Source: Leptospira fluminis (lineage in GTDB: Bacteria > Spirochaetota > Leptospiria > Leptospirales > Leptospiraceae). Taken from it: 64,000 bases of DNA. Location: NCBI RefSeq assembly GCF_004771275.1, contig NZ_RQEV01000001.1, positions 1-64,000 of the forward strand. Direction: 5' to 3'. Below are positions 1-7,539 of the stretch, piece by piece; position 1 is the stretch's first letter; each line of letters begins with the position of its first letter. The notes under the pieces were generated by a model, which searched no databases, had not been told where the DNA came from, and saw only the letters and a program-made list of their open reading frames with translations. Both the position numbers and the translations under genes were made by a program.

Positions 1-205
1 TATAGATTTCAATACTTGATATACTTACTTTACTTAAAGGGATGATTGGGAAAAGAAATGCCTATTTTCTCTTTAAGAGACTAAAAAAGGATTCATTATA
101 CTATGCTATACTGACAATCGCCTTTCCACGATTACTCCATTCGATTTTATTTTCTACTGGAAGCTTTCGAATTTCCTTCGGGCAATCATAAGCTCCTCGA
201 TCAGG

Positions 206-928
206 ATGAAAAATGGATCTTTAAGTCACCAGTTCAAAGACTTCCTTCTACCTCCCAATGAGAACAAAGACATTACCAAGATCATGGCAAAACGGCCCTA
301 CGTATGCGTAGACACTGCTGTATTGTATTCTGCGGGAGAAAGAGCTAGTCAGAGAAGGAAACGATACAGTCATAGAGGACAAACCTCTTCTATCTACCTT
401 TCTGAGAAACTAGGAGGGAAACAGATCGGGACTTTAGTCCAAACAATTGCTATTAAAAACGGACCTGTATTCTTCTCTTCTGTCCCTAACCAAAAAGCCG
501 AAACCTTAGGACCTTTAATCAGAGAGCATTTGCCTACCACCACTCCACTTTTCACGGACCAAGGATATCCTTGGCTTTGGGGAGTGTATAGAAATCATAG
601 AAGTGTAAACCACTCTGCTCATTCCAAGGATAACAGGTTTCGGTGGGCAAGAAATCGTTGGAGCAAGAATGGAGTCCATAACCAGGTAGCCGAAGGAAAT
701 CACAGGCTTTTAAAAGCAGCATTCTCTTCTTACGGATATATCAGGCCCAAGTATTCCCAGTTATATTTGGATGAGTTTGCTTTCATTAAGAACACTCACG
801 TATTCGGCTTGGATGCGTTGGTGGAGTCGGTTGGGGAAGGTGAAGGTTCTTGTCGGAATAGGGATGTCTTTTCCCCCCGATCGGGAGCTACCGTAGGGCG
901 GACGGTTGGGATTCGGGGGAAGGGATGA
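206..928 (+). pseudogene. 5'-truncated IS1595-like transposase remnant
   Basis: The open frame of 240 residues starts at a chance ATG in the flank and then follows the C-terminal part of the transposase encoded by the neighbouring intact copy, with about 96 percent identity by eye. It keeps the DDE-type catalytic core ([19 protein letters not shown] and AEGNHRLLK) but lacks the N-terminal Cys4 zinc ribbon and helix-turn-helix region of the full protein. Without the DNA-binding half it is unlikely to transpose by itself. The ATG has no convincing ribosome-binding site, so translation is doubtful. Confidence 0.8.
218..926 (+). mobile_element. Left-truncated copy of an IS1595-like insertion sequence
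   Basis: This stretch is nearly identical to 1446-2154 and runs to the same right-end sequence (a run of G, then AAGGGAT). The homologous left third, including the left inverted repeat and the zinc-ribbon part of the transposase, is absent. Similarity stops near 218, and upstream there is only AT-rich DNA with no gene I can support. It is a decayed, older copy next to an intact one. Confidence 0.85.
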
Positions 929-2156
929 TTATTCATCTCCCCCTTCGAATCCCAACCGAACCCTACCCTTCCCCCGAATCCAACCTCACCCTACTATAGA
1001 AAATTCCTCAGAAAACCAAACCTCAGATCCTTCCTATAAACCCCATATCCTCAGAAACAACCCTCCGAACCTAAACACCCAATTCTTCACTGCTCTTACG
1101 AAGAAAATCCTGAAGGACTTCTACCCCAAGACTTGTCCGAATCCGAAATGCGAGAATAGACCGTTAGAGAAAGAAATCTCTACTCACCCAGAATTAATCC
1201 GTTGTTCTAAATGTAGGTATCTAACCTCCAGAATCTCTTATACTCCCCTTCATCATTGTAAGCTACCCCTTTGGATGTTCGGATACGTATTCTACGAATC
1301 CCTTCTTCAATACCCAAAAGTAATCACAGCAACAGAGATAAGCAAAAAGCTAAGAATCGGAACTAATGCTGCTTCCCTGTTAAAAAGAAGATTCCAGCTC
1401 TTTTGTTCGGATCAATTACCTAAGTTTAAGTCCCTTACTTACGAATCCCTAAGCCACCAGTTCAAAGACTTCCTTCTACCTCCCAATGAGAATAAAGACA
1501 TTACCAAGATCATGGCAAAACGCCCCTACGTATGCGTAGACACTGCTGTATTGTACTCTGCTGGAGAAAGAGCGAGCCAGGGAAGGAAACGTTACAGTCA
1601 CAGAGGACAAACCTCTTCTATCTATCTTTCTGAGAAATTAGGAGGAAAGCAGATCGGGACTTTAGTCCAAACAATTGCGATTAAAAACGGACCTGTATTC
1701 TTTACTTCTGTTCCTAACCAAAAAGCGGAGACTTTAGGACCTCTCATCAGAGAGCACTTACCTACGACTACTCCACTTTTCACCGACCAAGGTTACCCCT
1801 GGCTTTGGGGAGTGTATAGAAACCATAGGTCAGTCAATCACTCTGCTCATTCCAAGGATAACAGGTTTCGGTGGGCAAGAAATCGTTGGAGCAAGAATGG
1901 AGTCCATAATCAAGTAGCCGAAGGAAATCACAGGCTTTTAAAAACAGCATTCTCTTCTTACGGATATATCAGGCCCAAGTATTCACAGTTATATTTAGAT
2001 GAATTTGCTTTTATCAAGAATGCTCAAGTATTCGGATTAGATACGTTGGTGGATTCGGTTGGTGAAGATGAAGGTTCTTGTCGGAATAGGGATCTCTTTT
2101 CCCCCCGATCGGGAGCTACCGCAGGGCGAACGGTTGGGATTCGGGGGAAGGGATGA
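906..2156 (+). CDS. IS1595-family (ISXO2-like) transposase, start in neighbouring IS end
   Basis: The protein of 416 residues cuts and joins the ends of its insertion sequence. Visible parts are a Cys4 zinc ribbon (C77, C82, C100, C103), a helical HTH-like stretch around 120-170, and a DDE core with D212 (CVDTAVL), D294 (FTDQGYP) and E339 plus K346 (AEGNHRLLK), followed by the family's YLDEFAF signature near 363-369. The odd point is the start. Reading codon by codon from the IS left end, there is no in-frame ATG, GTG or TTG before Met124, which lies after the zinc ribbon. The only canonical start giving the full protein is TTG at 906, inside the right end of the preceding truncated copy, with AGGG seven bases upstream. 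A non-canonical ATA at 996 or CTG near 1110 is the alternative. Confidence 0.8.
   Translation: MGFGGRDDYSSPPSNPNRTLPFPRIQPHPTIENSSENQTSDPSYKPHILRNNPPNLNTQFFTALTKKILKDFYPKTCPNPKCENRPLEKEISTHPELIRCSKCRYLTSRISYTPLHHCKLPLWMFGYVFYESLLQYPKVITATEISKKLRIGTNAASLLKRRFQLFCSDQLPKFKSLTYESLSHQFKDFLLPPNENKDITKIMAKRPYVCVDTAVLYSAGERASQGRKRYSHRGQTSSIYLSEKLGGKQIGTLVQTIAIKNGPVFFTSVPNQKAETLGPLIREHLPTTTPLFTDQGYPWLWGVYRNHRSVNHSAHSKDNRFRWARNRWSKNGVHNQVAEGNHRLLKTAFSSYGYIRPKYSQLYLDEFAFIKNAQVFGLDTLVDSVGEDEGSCRNRDLFSPRSGATAGRTVGIRGKG
927..934. repeat. Left target-site duplication of the intact IS
   Basis: GATTATTC lies between the end of the truncated IS copy and the left end of the intact copy. The same octamer follows the intact copy at 2155-2162. 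Confidence 0.75.
935..2154 (+). mobile_element. Complete IS1595-like insertion sequence, about 1.22 kb
   Basis: The left end begins ATCTCCCCC and the right end finishes GGGGGAAGGGAT. Both carry the shared inner block CGAATCCCAACC / GGTTGGGATTCG, giving imperfect inverted repeats of roughly 23 bp. The octamer GATTATTC lies immediately before (927-934) and after (2155-2162), matching the 8-bp target duplication known for the IS1595 family. Because the octamer ends are themselves complementary (GA and TC), the boundary could also be read as 933-2156 with a 4-bp TTAT duplication. The element sits directly beside a truncated older copy in the same orientation. Confidence 0.85.
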
Positions 2157-2162
2157 TTATTC
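2155..2162. repeat. Right target-site duplication of the intact IS
   Basis: GATTATTC is the second copy of the octamer at 927-934. It supplies the TAA stop codon (2159-2157, minus strand) of the flanking PilZ-like gene and the last two bases of the transposase stop codon under the 8-bp reading. Confidence 0.75.
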
Positions 2163-3434
2163 GGAAAGAATCTTCAACTTCTTGCTGAAGATATAATCCT
2201 GTAAAAATACCATATCGTCCGGATTCGAATCGAAAAAATTCACTCCGAGATGGTATCTCCCTTCGGGCATCTCCATAAATCGGACGACTTCTCCGCGCAG
2301 AATCAAATCCCTTTCCGCGATCGGAACGAACATTTTTATTATATTATGTTTTTTTAAATATTCAAACGTCCTCTTCTCCTCTATCTCGAACAAAAGGCCG
2401 TTCATACTTATATCCAGTATTTTCGTCGCCGCCTTGGCCATCTTGTAGTTTTCCTGGCGGATATATACCTTGGTGAACGCGTACGTAAGGATCTCCCCCA
2501 ATTCCTGGATATATAGAGCCTGCTGTCTTGCTATCGAAAACTTATCCATAGCGGTGGAATACACCCGAATATGACCAATAACATCGTTGAATAAACGCAC
2601 AGGTGTTGCCACATAGGAAATCATGAAGTTTCTCACTTCGTCCTTCTGCATATCCCGAAAAAAAGCGTCGGCCTTAGCCTGCCCCAGCGCTTGAACCATT
2701 CCGAGATATTCCTCCCGAAAATTTTCGAGAGACTCCTCCTTCTCTTCTCCTATATAGTTCATGATCAAGGAGCAGTCCGGAATATAAACCGTACAGTTAT
2801 GCTCCTTCATAAACCTACCGATAAAACCGCCGTCCCGACCGGTTCCGTAAAGGACAATCTCGTAATCCCGGGATACTGTCATGATGTAATCCGTCGCCAT
2901 AAGATTGATCAACTTCAGACTCGGATTATCTTTCTTGATTTCCTTCATCAAATGAAAAAACCTCTGTTCCACGTAAAGGTTCTTTCCGAGTTCTCTTTCT
3001 CCTCCGCTCAAAGAACGGTAGAGAATGACGTAATTCATAAACAAGTCGTCGACGGCGACCCTAAGATTCTTCCGAAACGCCGCGGCCTGGAGCTCCGCGG
3101 GAATCTTGATACGTACGTGATCCTCCCAAAACTGCAGGATCACGACTTCGAACTGATACAGTATATTCAATATTTCGAAACTAATTTTCGCCCGGAGGAT
3201 CCCCTTGGACTGGACGTAGGGCACCAAGAGAGTCAGGGTATCTTCCGAGACCTCTTCTACGACCGCGCTGAACTTTTCCCCTTCGTAATCGAAAGGAAAT
3301 TCCCTTTGATCCGCCTTTAAGCTATAAAACAGGTGTTTTACTAGGTTGATATCCGACCCGATGATCGTTTCTCCGAACATCGTTTCGAGAATTGTGATTA
3401 ACTCCTGTAGACTATCCGACCTGCCGACTGCCAT
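2157..3434 (-). CDS. DUF1577/PilZ-like domain protein
   Basis: This 425-residue soluble protein resembles the Leptospira DUF1577 family, whose C-terminal part is PilZ-like. The last 100 residues contain [13 protein letters not shown], matching the D-x-S-x-x-G element of PilZ domains, then a beta-rich stretch ending near LGVNFFD. The RxxxR motif that PilZ proteins use to grip cyclic di-GMP is not visible just upstream, where the sequence reads [10 protein letters not shown], so nucleotide binding is uncertain. The middle (about 150-330) looks like a GAF-type sensor region, by inference only. It reads away from the IS, whose target duplication supplies its stop codon. The protein does not appear shortened. 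Confidence 0.65.
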   Translation of the reverse strand: MAVGRSDSLQELITILETMFGETIIGSDINLVKHLFYSLKADQREFPFDYEGEKFSAVVEEVSEDTLTLLVPYVQSKGILRAKISFEILNILYQFEVVILQFWEDHVRIKIPAELQAAAFRKNLRVAVDDLFMNYVILYRSLSGGERELGKNLYVEQRFFHLMKEIKKDNPSLKLINLMATDYIMTVSRDYEIVLYGTGRDGGFIGRFMKEHNCTVYIPDCSLIMNYIGEEKEESLENFREEYLGMVQALGQAKADAFFRDMQKDEVRNFMISYVATPVRLFNDVIGHIRVYSTAMDKFSIARQQALYIQELGEILTYAFTKVYIRQENYKMAKAATKILDISMNGLLFEIEEKRTFEYLKKHNIIKMFVPIAERDLILRGEVVRFMEMPEGRYHLGVNFFDSNPDDMVFLQDYIFSKKLKILSE

Positions 3435-3620
3435 AAAACCGAAAAAGGAAAAACGATCCTATCTATCATTTTCGACTTTTGTAAAAGCCGAATCCAGCCG
3501 AACAGTTTTCTTTCTTTTCCGATCCCTTCTTTTTACGGAAAAAGTTATGGGACATATTCGCAAAAATACCGGAAGGAAATTGTTCAATAGGTTTTCGAAA
3601 CTCCTGCCGAAAGAAATAGC

Positions 3621-4148
3621 ATGGAACAGAATAAGTCCGAACTCAATCCCGAACTCTTCGATATGATGCGCCAAGGCAAACTTTCGGCGGCCAAAATTCT
3701 CGCTTTGATTTCGCTGAAAGAATTGGTGGATAAATTCGCCCACAAACCCTTCCTCGAACCGGAAAAGCTCGCGGAAATCAAGGCGAGAACGGGCGCGGAA
3801 CCGGACATTCTGAGCTGGGGAGATTATTTTCAAACGGAAGTGGCGTCGCGTTTCTTCGATAAATCGGACTCCGACTTCTCTAAAATCGTGGATACGATCC
3901 GCTTCGACTTGATTTCCGCGCACCTGATTTTTTCCGGCAAGCCGGATTACTTTACGGATTCCGTCCGCGGCCAGGCCATCATTTCTAGATCCGTCGATTC
4001 CAGTTTTTGGACGTTGGAAGACGAAGAAAGCGTTCACCTGGAGATTCTACTGGACTATTACGAGCAGATGGGATTGGGGGAAAAACCTCTGTCCATCTCC
4101 GATAGAATTTGGTACGAAAGTTTCGAACTAAAACGGGAAGCCGTCTGA
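3621..4148 (+). CDS. Conserved hypothetical protein, alpha-helical
   Basis: The 175-residue protein has no signal peptide or membrane segment and is rich in charged helices, such as [27 protein letters not shown] do not recognise a family. Its TGA overlaps the ATG of the crotonase gene in an ATGA, so the two are probably translationally coupled. The start ATG is the first in the frame and has only a weak purine stretch (GAAAGAAA) before it. A long frame on the opposite strand is low complexity and Arg/Phe-rich, and looks like a shadow. Confidence 0.7.
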   Translation: MEQNKSELNPELFDMMRQGKLSAAKILALISLKELVDKFAHKPFLEPEKLAEIKARTGAEPDILSWGDYFQTEVASRFFDKSDSDFSKIVDTIRFDLISAHLIFSGKPDYFTDSVRGQAIISRSVDSSFWTLEDEESVHLEILLDYYEQMGLGEKPLSISDRIWYESFELKREAV

Positions 4149-4936
4149 TGGCGTTGGTGGATGCCGAAACCGTCGAATTGTCCCGTGATTCCAGAATAGA
4201 GATCCTCTACCTGAACAATCCGGAGACCAAGAATTCGATGACTACGGATATGGGCCTGGAATTCAAGGCCCACATAGATCGCCTAAAAAAAAGTTCTCCC
4301 CGCGTCGTCGTGATCACCGGCAAGAACGATATCTTTTCCGCCGGTGGAAATTTCGAGCTCCTGAAGTCCTTTGCCTCCAAGGACTTCGAAACGAATAAGC
4401 GGGAAATGTTCGAATTTTATAATCTTTTCCTCTCTGTACGGGATCTGGAAGTCCCCGTGATTTGCGCGGCCAACGGTCATGCCGTAGGAGCGGGACTTTC
4501 TATCACGTTCGCCTGCGACATACGTGTCTTTGCGAACGAAGGAAAATACCAATTCAATTTCGTGAAATTGGGCATCCACCCCGGAATGGGATCCAGTTAT
4601 CTGGTCAGAGAACTCTTCGGAACCTCTCTTTCCAATAGACTTCTCTTTTTAGCGGAATCTCTGAACGGCACGGAATGTCTCAAGTCCGGAATCTGCTACG
4701 ATTCCGTTCCGAAAGAGGAAGTGTTAAAGCGGGCTACCGAAATCGCGATTTCTCTTAGCGAAAGCGCACCCTTGGCGCTTTCGGAACTGAAAAGGAACAC
4801 TTACAACCGGGAAGCCCTAAACGCGGCCTTACGTTTGGAAGCGGAATCCCAAGCCCGCAATTTTCTTTCCAAAGATTTTCGGGAAACGATCAAATCCATC
4901 GAGGAAAAGAGAAAGCCCGTCTTCAAGGGATTCTGA
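4148..4936 (+). CDS. Enoyl-CoA hydratase/isomerase (crotonase) superfamily protein
   Basis: The 262-residue protein has the crotonase fold. The first oxyanion-hole loop is [13 protein letters not shown] and the second is [20 protein letters not shown], followed by [11 protein letters not shown]. These proteins act on acyl-CoA thioesters in the cytoplasm. The two glutamates that hydratases use (in the GGGCELA and PEILLG positions of rat enoyl-CoA hydratase) align here with Ser and Phe, so plain hydratase activity is unlikely and an isomerase or other role is more probable. I take the ATG at 4148, which overlaps the upstream stop codon, rather than an upstream GTG at 4109. A strong terminator follows. 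Confidence 0.85.
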   Translation: MALVDAETVELSRDSRIEILYLNNPETKNSMTTDMGLEFKAHIDRLKKSSPRVVVITGKNDIFSAGGNFELLKSFASKDFETNKREMFEFYNLFLSVRDLEVPVICAANGHAVGAGLSITFACDIRVFANEGKYQFNFVKLGIHPGMGSSYLVRELFGTSLSNRLLFLAESLNGTECLKSGICYDSVPKEEVLKRATEIAISLSESAPLALSELKRNTYNREALNAALRLEAESQARNFLSKDFRETIKSIEEKRKPVFKGF

Positions 4937-4949
4937 TTCCCCGAGGAAA

Positions 4950-4975
4950 GTGACCGGAAAATCCGGTCGCTTTTT
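4950..4975 (+). terminator. Rho-independent terminator after the crotonase gene
   Basis: A nine-pair stem (GTGACCGGA with TCCGGTCGC, one G-T pair) with an AAA loop is followed at once by five T. It lies 14 bases after the stop codon and separates this gene from the converging DUF4015 gene. Confidence 0.9.
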
Positions 4976-5003
4976 CGATCCGATCCATGTTCCCATCCGA
5001 AAT

Positions 5004-6146
5004 TCAATCAGAAATATCTAATTTACCTTCCCGAACGGATTCCTTCATTGCTTTGAAGGTCTCCCTATAATCGCTCCAGGCGTTCCATACTACGAAGCCC
5101 TCGCTTTTACTGACCACGCTCGCCTCTATCTGTGCCTTGACGTAATCCTTCAGATTCTTTTTGGAATGGGAGATCTTCATCGAAAATCCCTGGATATAAC
5201 CTACGACCCTCGTCTCCGGCAAGGCTCTTTTCTTGGCATTGGTCAGTCCGTCGAAGATGGTTTTGTACGGATTCGAGATCCGTTCCGGATGACCGTAAAA
5301 ATGGGAAGGATACAACATAGGATAGAGAACGTCCACAAGCTGCGCAAAAACCTCCACCTTCTGTCCGATCGTATCATCCTTGTTAAACGGAATTCTACCG
5401 AAGATATCGGCGCCCAAGTAAGGCGGATCTTCGCACTTATTGGCTTCGCTCCGGATCCTGGAGATAATGGATCCTATATTTTGATACTTCTTCTTTACCG
5501 GAATCTTGAGCTCCGACTCGTCCGCGTAGCGAATATAATCCAGTTGGATCTCCGGAAAACCGGACTCGCACGCATTTCGAACGGTTTGCAGGATGGAATT
5601 CAACCGGGAAGGAGCGGGGAATTCCGTCTTCAATCCTCCTGCAAAATTCACGAGACGTCCGATCGGATAAAAGCCCAATTTCCGAACCCGATCGATCTCC
5701 GCACGGGACGGAGTGGTCGCCTGCAAATCGATCACAAGAACGTTCACTCCCGCGTCCGCCGCCTCCGTAAGAAGTGCTTCCCATTTTTTCCGATGCGAGC
5801 GGTTTGAAACCAAAGAGTTATGCACATAGATTCCCCGATAAAATTTGGGAGGCTTGCTGTCTGAACTTATGGCTTTCCTCGGAATCGGTTTCGTTTCGGG
5901 AAACTCTTCCGATAGTTGTTTCGACTCCTTTTCCGGCCGTACTCCGGCAGGTTTAGAAGAACGGTTCGCGGTTTCTAAGAATCCGCTCTTCGCTCGGGCC
6001 TGTTCCTCTTTTCCCGCCGATCCGGAAGAAGAAGAGATTTCCTTTTTTCTCGTGTTTTCCGGAAACGGAAGGGTGAATTCCGCACAAACGGAAAGCGGAA
6101 AGAAGGAAAAAAGAAATAAGGGTAAAATGGAAAACGATTTGCGCAA
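5004..6146 (-). CDS. Exported DUF4015 (GH13-like glucanase) family protein
   Basis: The protein has about 380 residues. It opens with a signal peptide (MRKSFSILPLFLFSF to VCAEF) and a Ser/Lys/Pro-rich linker of about 100 residues. A TIM-barrel-like domain of the putative glycoside hydrolase family DUF4015 begins at KFYRGIYVHNSLV. Landmarks are VLVIDLQA, FPIGRLVNF-like strand YPIGRLVNF, FPEIQLDYIRYAD (the DYIRY strand typical of the family) and VDVLYPMLYPSHF. The frame is open upstream to 6416, but that stretch would overlap the divergent deacetylase gene and hide the signal peptide. I therefore choose the TTG at 6146, preceded by GGAGAGG at ideal distance. The polysaccharide substrate is unknown. 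Confidence 0.8.
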   Translation of the reverse strand: MRKSFSILPLFLFSFFPLSVCAEFTLPFPENTRKKEISSSSGSAGKEEQARAKSGFLETANRSSKPAGVRPEKESKQLSEEFPETKPIPRKAISSDSKPPKFYRGIYVHNSLVSNRSHRKKWEALLTEAADAGVNVLVIDLQATTPSRAEIDRVRKLGFYPIGRLVNFAGGLKTEFPAPSRLNSILQTVRNACESGFPEIQLDYIRYADESELKIPVKKKYQNIGSIISRIRSEANKCEDPPYLGADIFGRIPFNKDDTIGQKVEVFAQLVDVLYPMLYPSHFYGHPERISNPYKTIFDGLTNAKKRALPETRVVGYIQGFSMKISHSKKNLKDYVKAQIEASVVSKSEGFVVWNAWSDYRETFKAMKESVREGKLDISD

Positions 6147-6238
6147 GTTTCCTCTCCGGTCTAGTAATAAGTATCGAAACGAGCCGCTCCGATCTTTCCT
6201 CGAAGTTTTGAACGTAGGAAAAAAACGGGAGGAACCAA

Positions 6239-7162
6239 ATGAAATTCGGATATGTGTACGAGGACGTTTTTCTAAAACACGATACCGGCAAATTCCATCC
6301 GGAACGCCCCGAAAGGTTGGAAGCCGTTTTGGAACGGTTGGGAAAGACTTCCTACTTCGGATCTCTCCTCCGAGTTCCTTCCCAAAAAATACCGCCCGAG
6401 CTGATTCTTTCGGCACACGATCGGACCCACCGAGACCGTTTTCTTTCCATCGAAGGGAAGCAAGGCAGCTTTGACGGAGACACCCCTTTTTCTCCGAAAA
6501 GCCACGAAGCGGCCCTCCTCGCCGCGGGGAGCGGAGTCGTCCTAGCGGACCGAATTCTTTCGGGAACCTTGGACAGCGGAATCGCCTTGGTTCGTCCCCC
6601 CGGCCACCATGCGGAAACCGGAAAAGCCATGGGGTTTTGTCTTTTGAATAATATCGCGATCACCGCCGGCTACCTTTCGGGCCAAGGAAAGAAGGTGTAC
6701 ATCCTGGATTGGGACGTGCACCACGGCAACGGCACCCAAGAAATCTTTTACGGGTCGGACCGGGTGTTCTTTACCTCTCTTCACCAATATCCTTTTTATC
6801 CGGGCTCCGGTTCCGCAAACGAGACGGGAAGCGGAGAAGGAAAAGGCTTCACTCTCAACATCCCTCTCCCGGAAAATTCGGGAGACAAAGAATATCTCCG
6901 AGAATTCGCGGAGAAGGTACTTCCTTCCATAGAATCGTTCCGACCGGACTTCCTACTGATTTCCGCCGGATTCGACGCCCACAAAAGGGATCCCTTAGGC
7001 GGAATGACTCTTTCAACGGAAGCCTTTGCCAAATTTACGGAAATGACTCGGAAAGCGGCCTCCCAATCCGGAGCGCCCATCCTTTCCTTTCTGGAAGGAG
7101 GGTACGATTTAGAAGCTCTGGCGGAGAGTGTGGAAGCCCATATCGCGGTTTTAGCAGGATAG
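6239..7162 (+). CDS. Histone deacetylase family (class II-like) amidohydrolase
   Basis: This 307-residue zinc enzyme carries the full set of deacetylase landmarks: RPPGHHAE with the catalytic His pair at 123-124, DWDVHHGNGT giving zinc ligands D159 and H161, SAGFDAH giving zinc ligand D246, and EGGYD near the C-terminus. Bacterial members remove acyl groups from lysine, polyamines or small amides, and the substrate cannot be told from sequence. GGGAGGA lies six bases before the ATG, which fixes the start. It is divergent from the DUF4015 gene across 92 bases. A short coiled-coil gene follows 52 bases downstream. Confidence 0.92.
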   Translation: MKFGYVYEDVFLKHDTGKFHPERPERLEAVLERLGKTSYFGSLLRVPSQKIPPELILSAHDRTHRDRFLSIEGKQGSFDGDTPFSPKSHEAALLAAGSGVVLADRILSGTLDSGIALVRPPGHHAETGKAMGFCLLNNIAITAGYLSGQGKKVYILDWDVHHGNGTQEIFYGSDRVFFTSLHQYPFYPGSGSANETGSGEGKGFTLNIPLPENSGDKEYLREFAEKVLPSIESFRPDFLLISAGFDAHKRDPLGGMTLSTEAFAKFTEMTRKAASQSGAPILSFLEGGYDLEALAESVEAHIAVLAG

Positions 7163-7214
7163 GACATCTAAAAAAATGACCACCCTCGTTCGAAACTTCG
7201 CCGATAGGAGGAAT

Positions 7215-7445
7215 ATGCAGGAGTTTTCTCCCCAATCGGACCTTGCTCATCGCTTTCGGAATTATGTACTCCTGCTGGACAGACTTCTGAGGGAAGTAGA
7301 AGAGGAACTCCAAGAAAACCGAGCCGCCAGGAACGAATGGTCGGAATGGAATCGGAATTGGAAGAAGGTTTGGCTCTGTCCGACCGAAGAAAACCGGCAA
7401 TTGCGGGAAATCGTCTCCGTAAAGTTACGTAACAGACTTCCCTGA
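7215..7445 (+). CDS. Small conserved-looking charged protein
   Basis: This 76-residue protein has no signal peptide. Its middle (YVLLLDRLLREVEEELQE) is predicted helical and amphipathic, followed by a Trp-rich stretch (NEWSEWNRNWKKVWL). I do not recognise it. The frame opens at an ATG at 7176, but the ATG at 7215 has a perfect AGGAGG five bases upstream and is the better start. It follows the deacetylase gene in the same direction and may share its transcript. Confidence 0.6.
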   Translation: MQEFSPQSDLAHRFRNYVLLLDRLLREVEEELQENRAARNEWSEWNRNWKKVWLCPTEENRQLREIVSVKLRNRLP

Positions 7446-7539
7446 TTTCTCCCCGCTCTCTTTTGCTCGGGACTTCCTCGAAAAAAGGGGTTGAAATTAT
7501 GTCTCTAAATGGATTCAATCGGAAATACTGGGGAATAAA

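Noticed and set aside
3459..4037. 192-codon minus-strand frame opposite the hypothetical gene at 3621
   Set aside because: Arg/Phe/Glu-rich shadow without a ribosome site; the plus-strand frame is protein-like and coupled to the crotonase gene.
6147..6416. N-terminal extension of the DUF4015 protein
   Set aside because: It overlaps the divergent deacetylase gene, and the TTG at 6146 with GGAGAGG gives a clean signal peptide.
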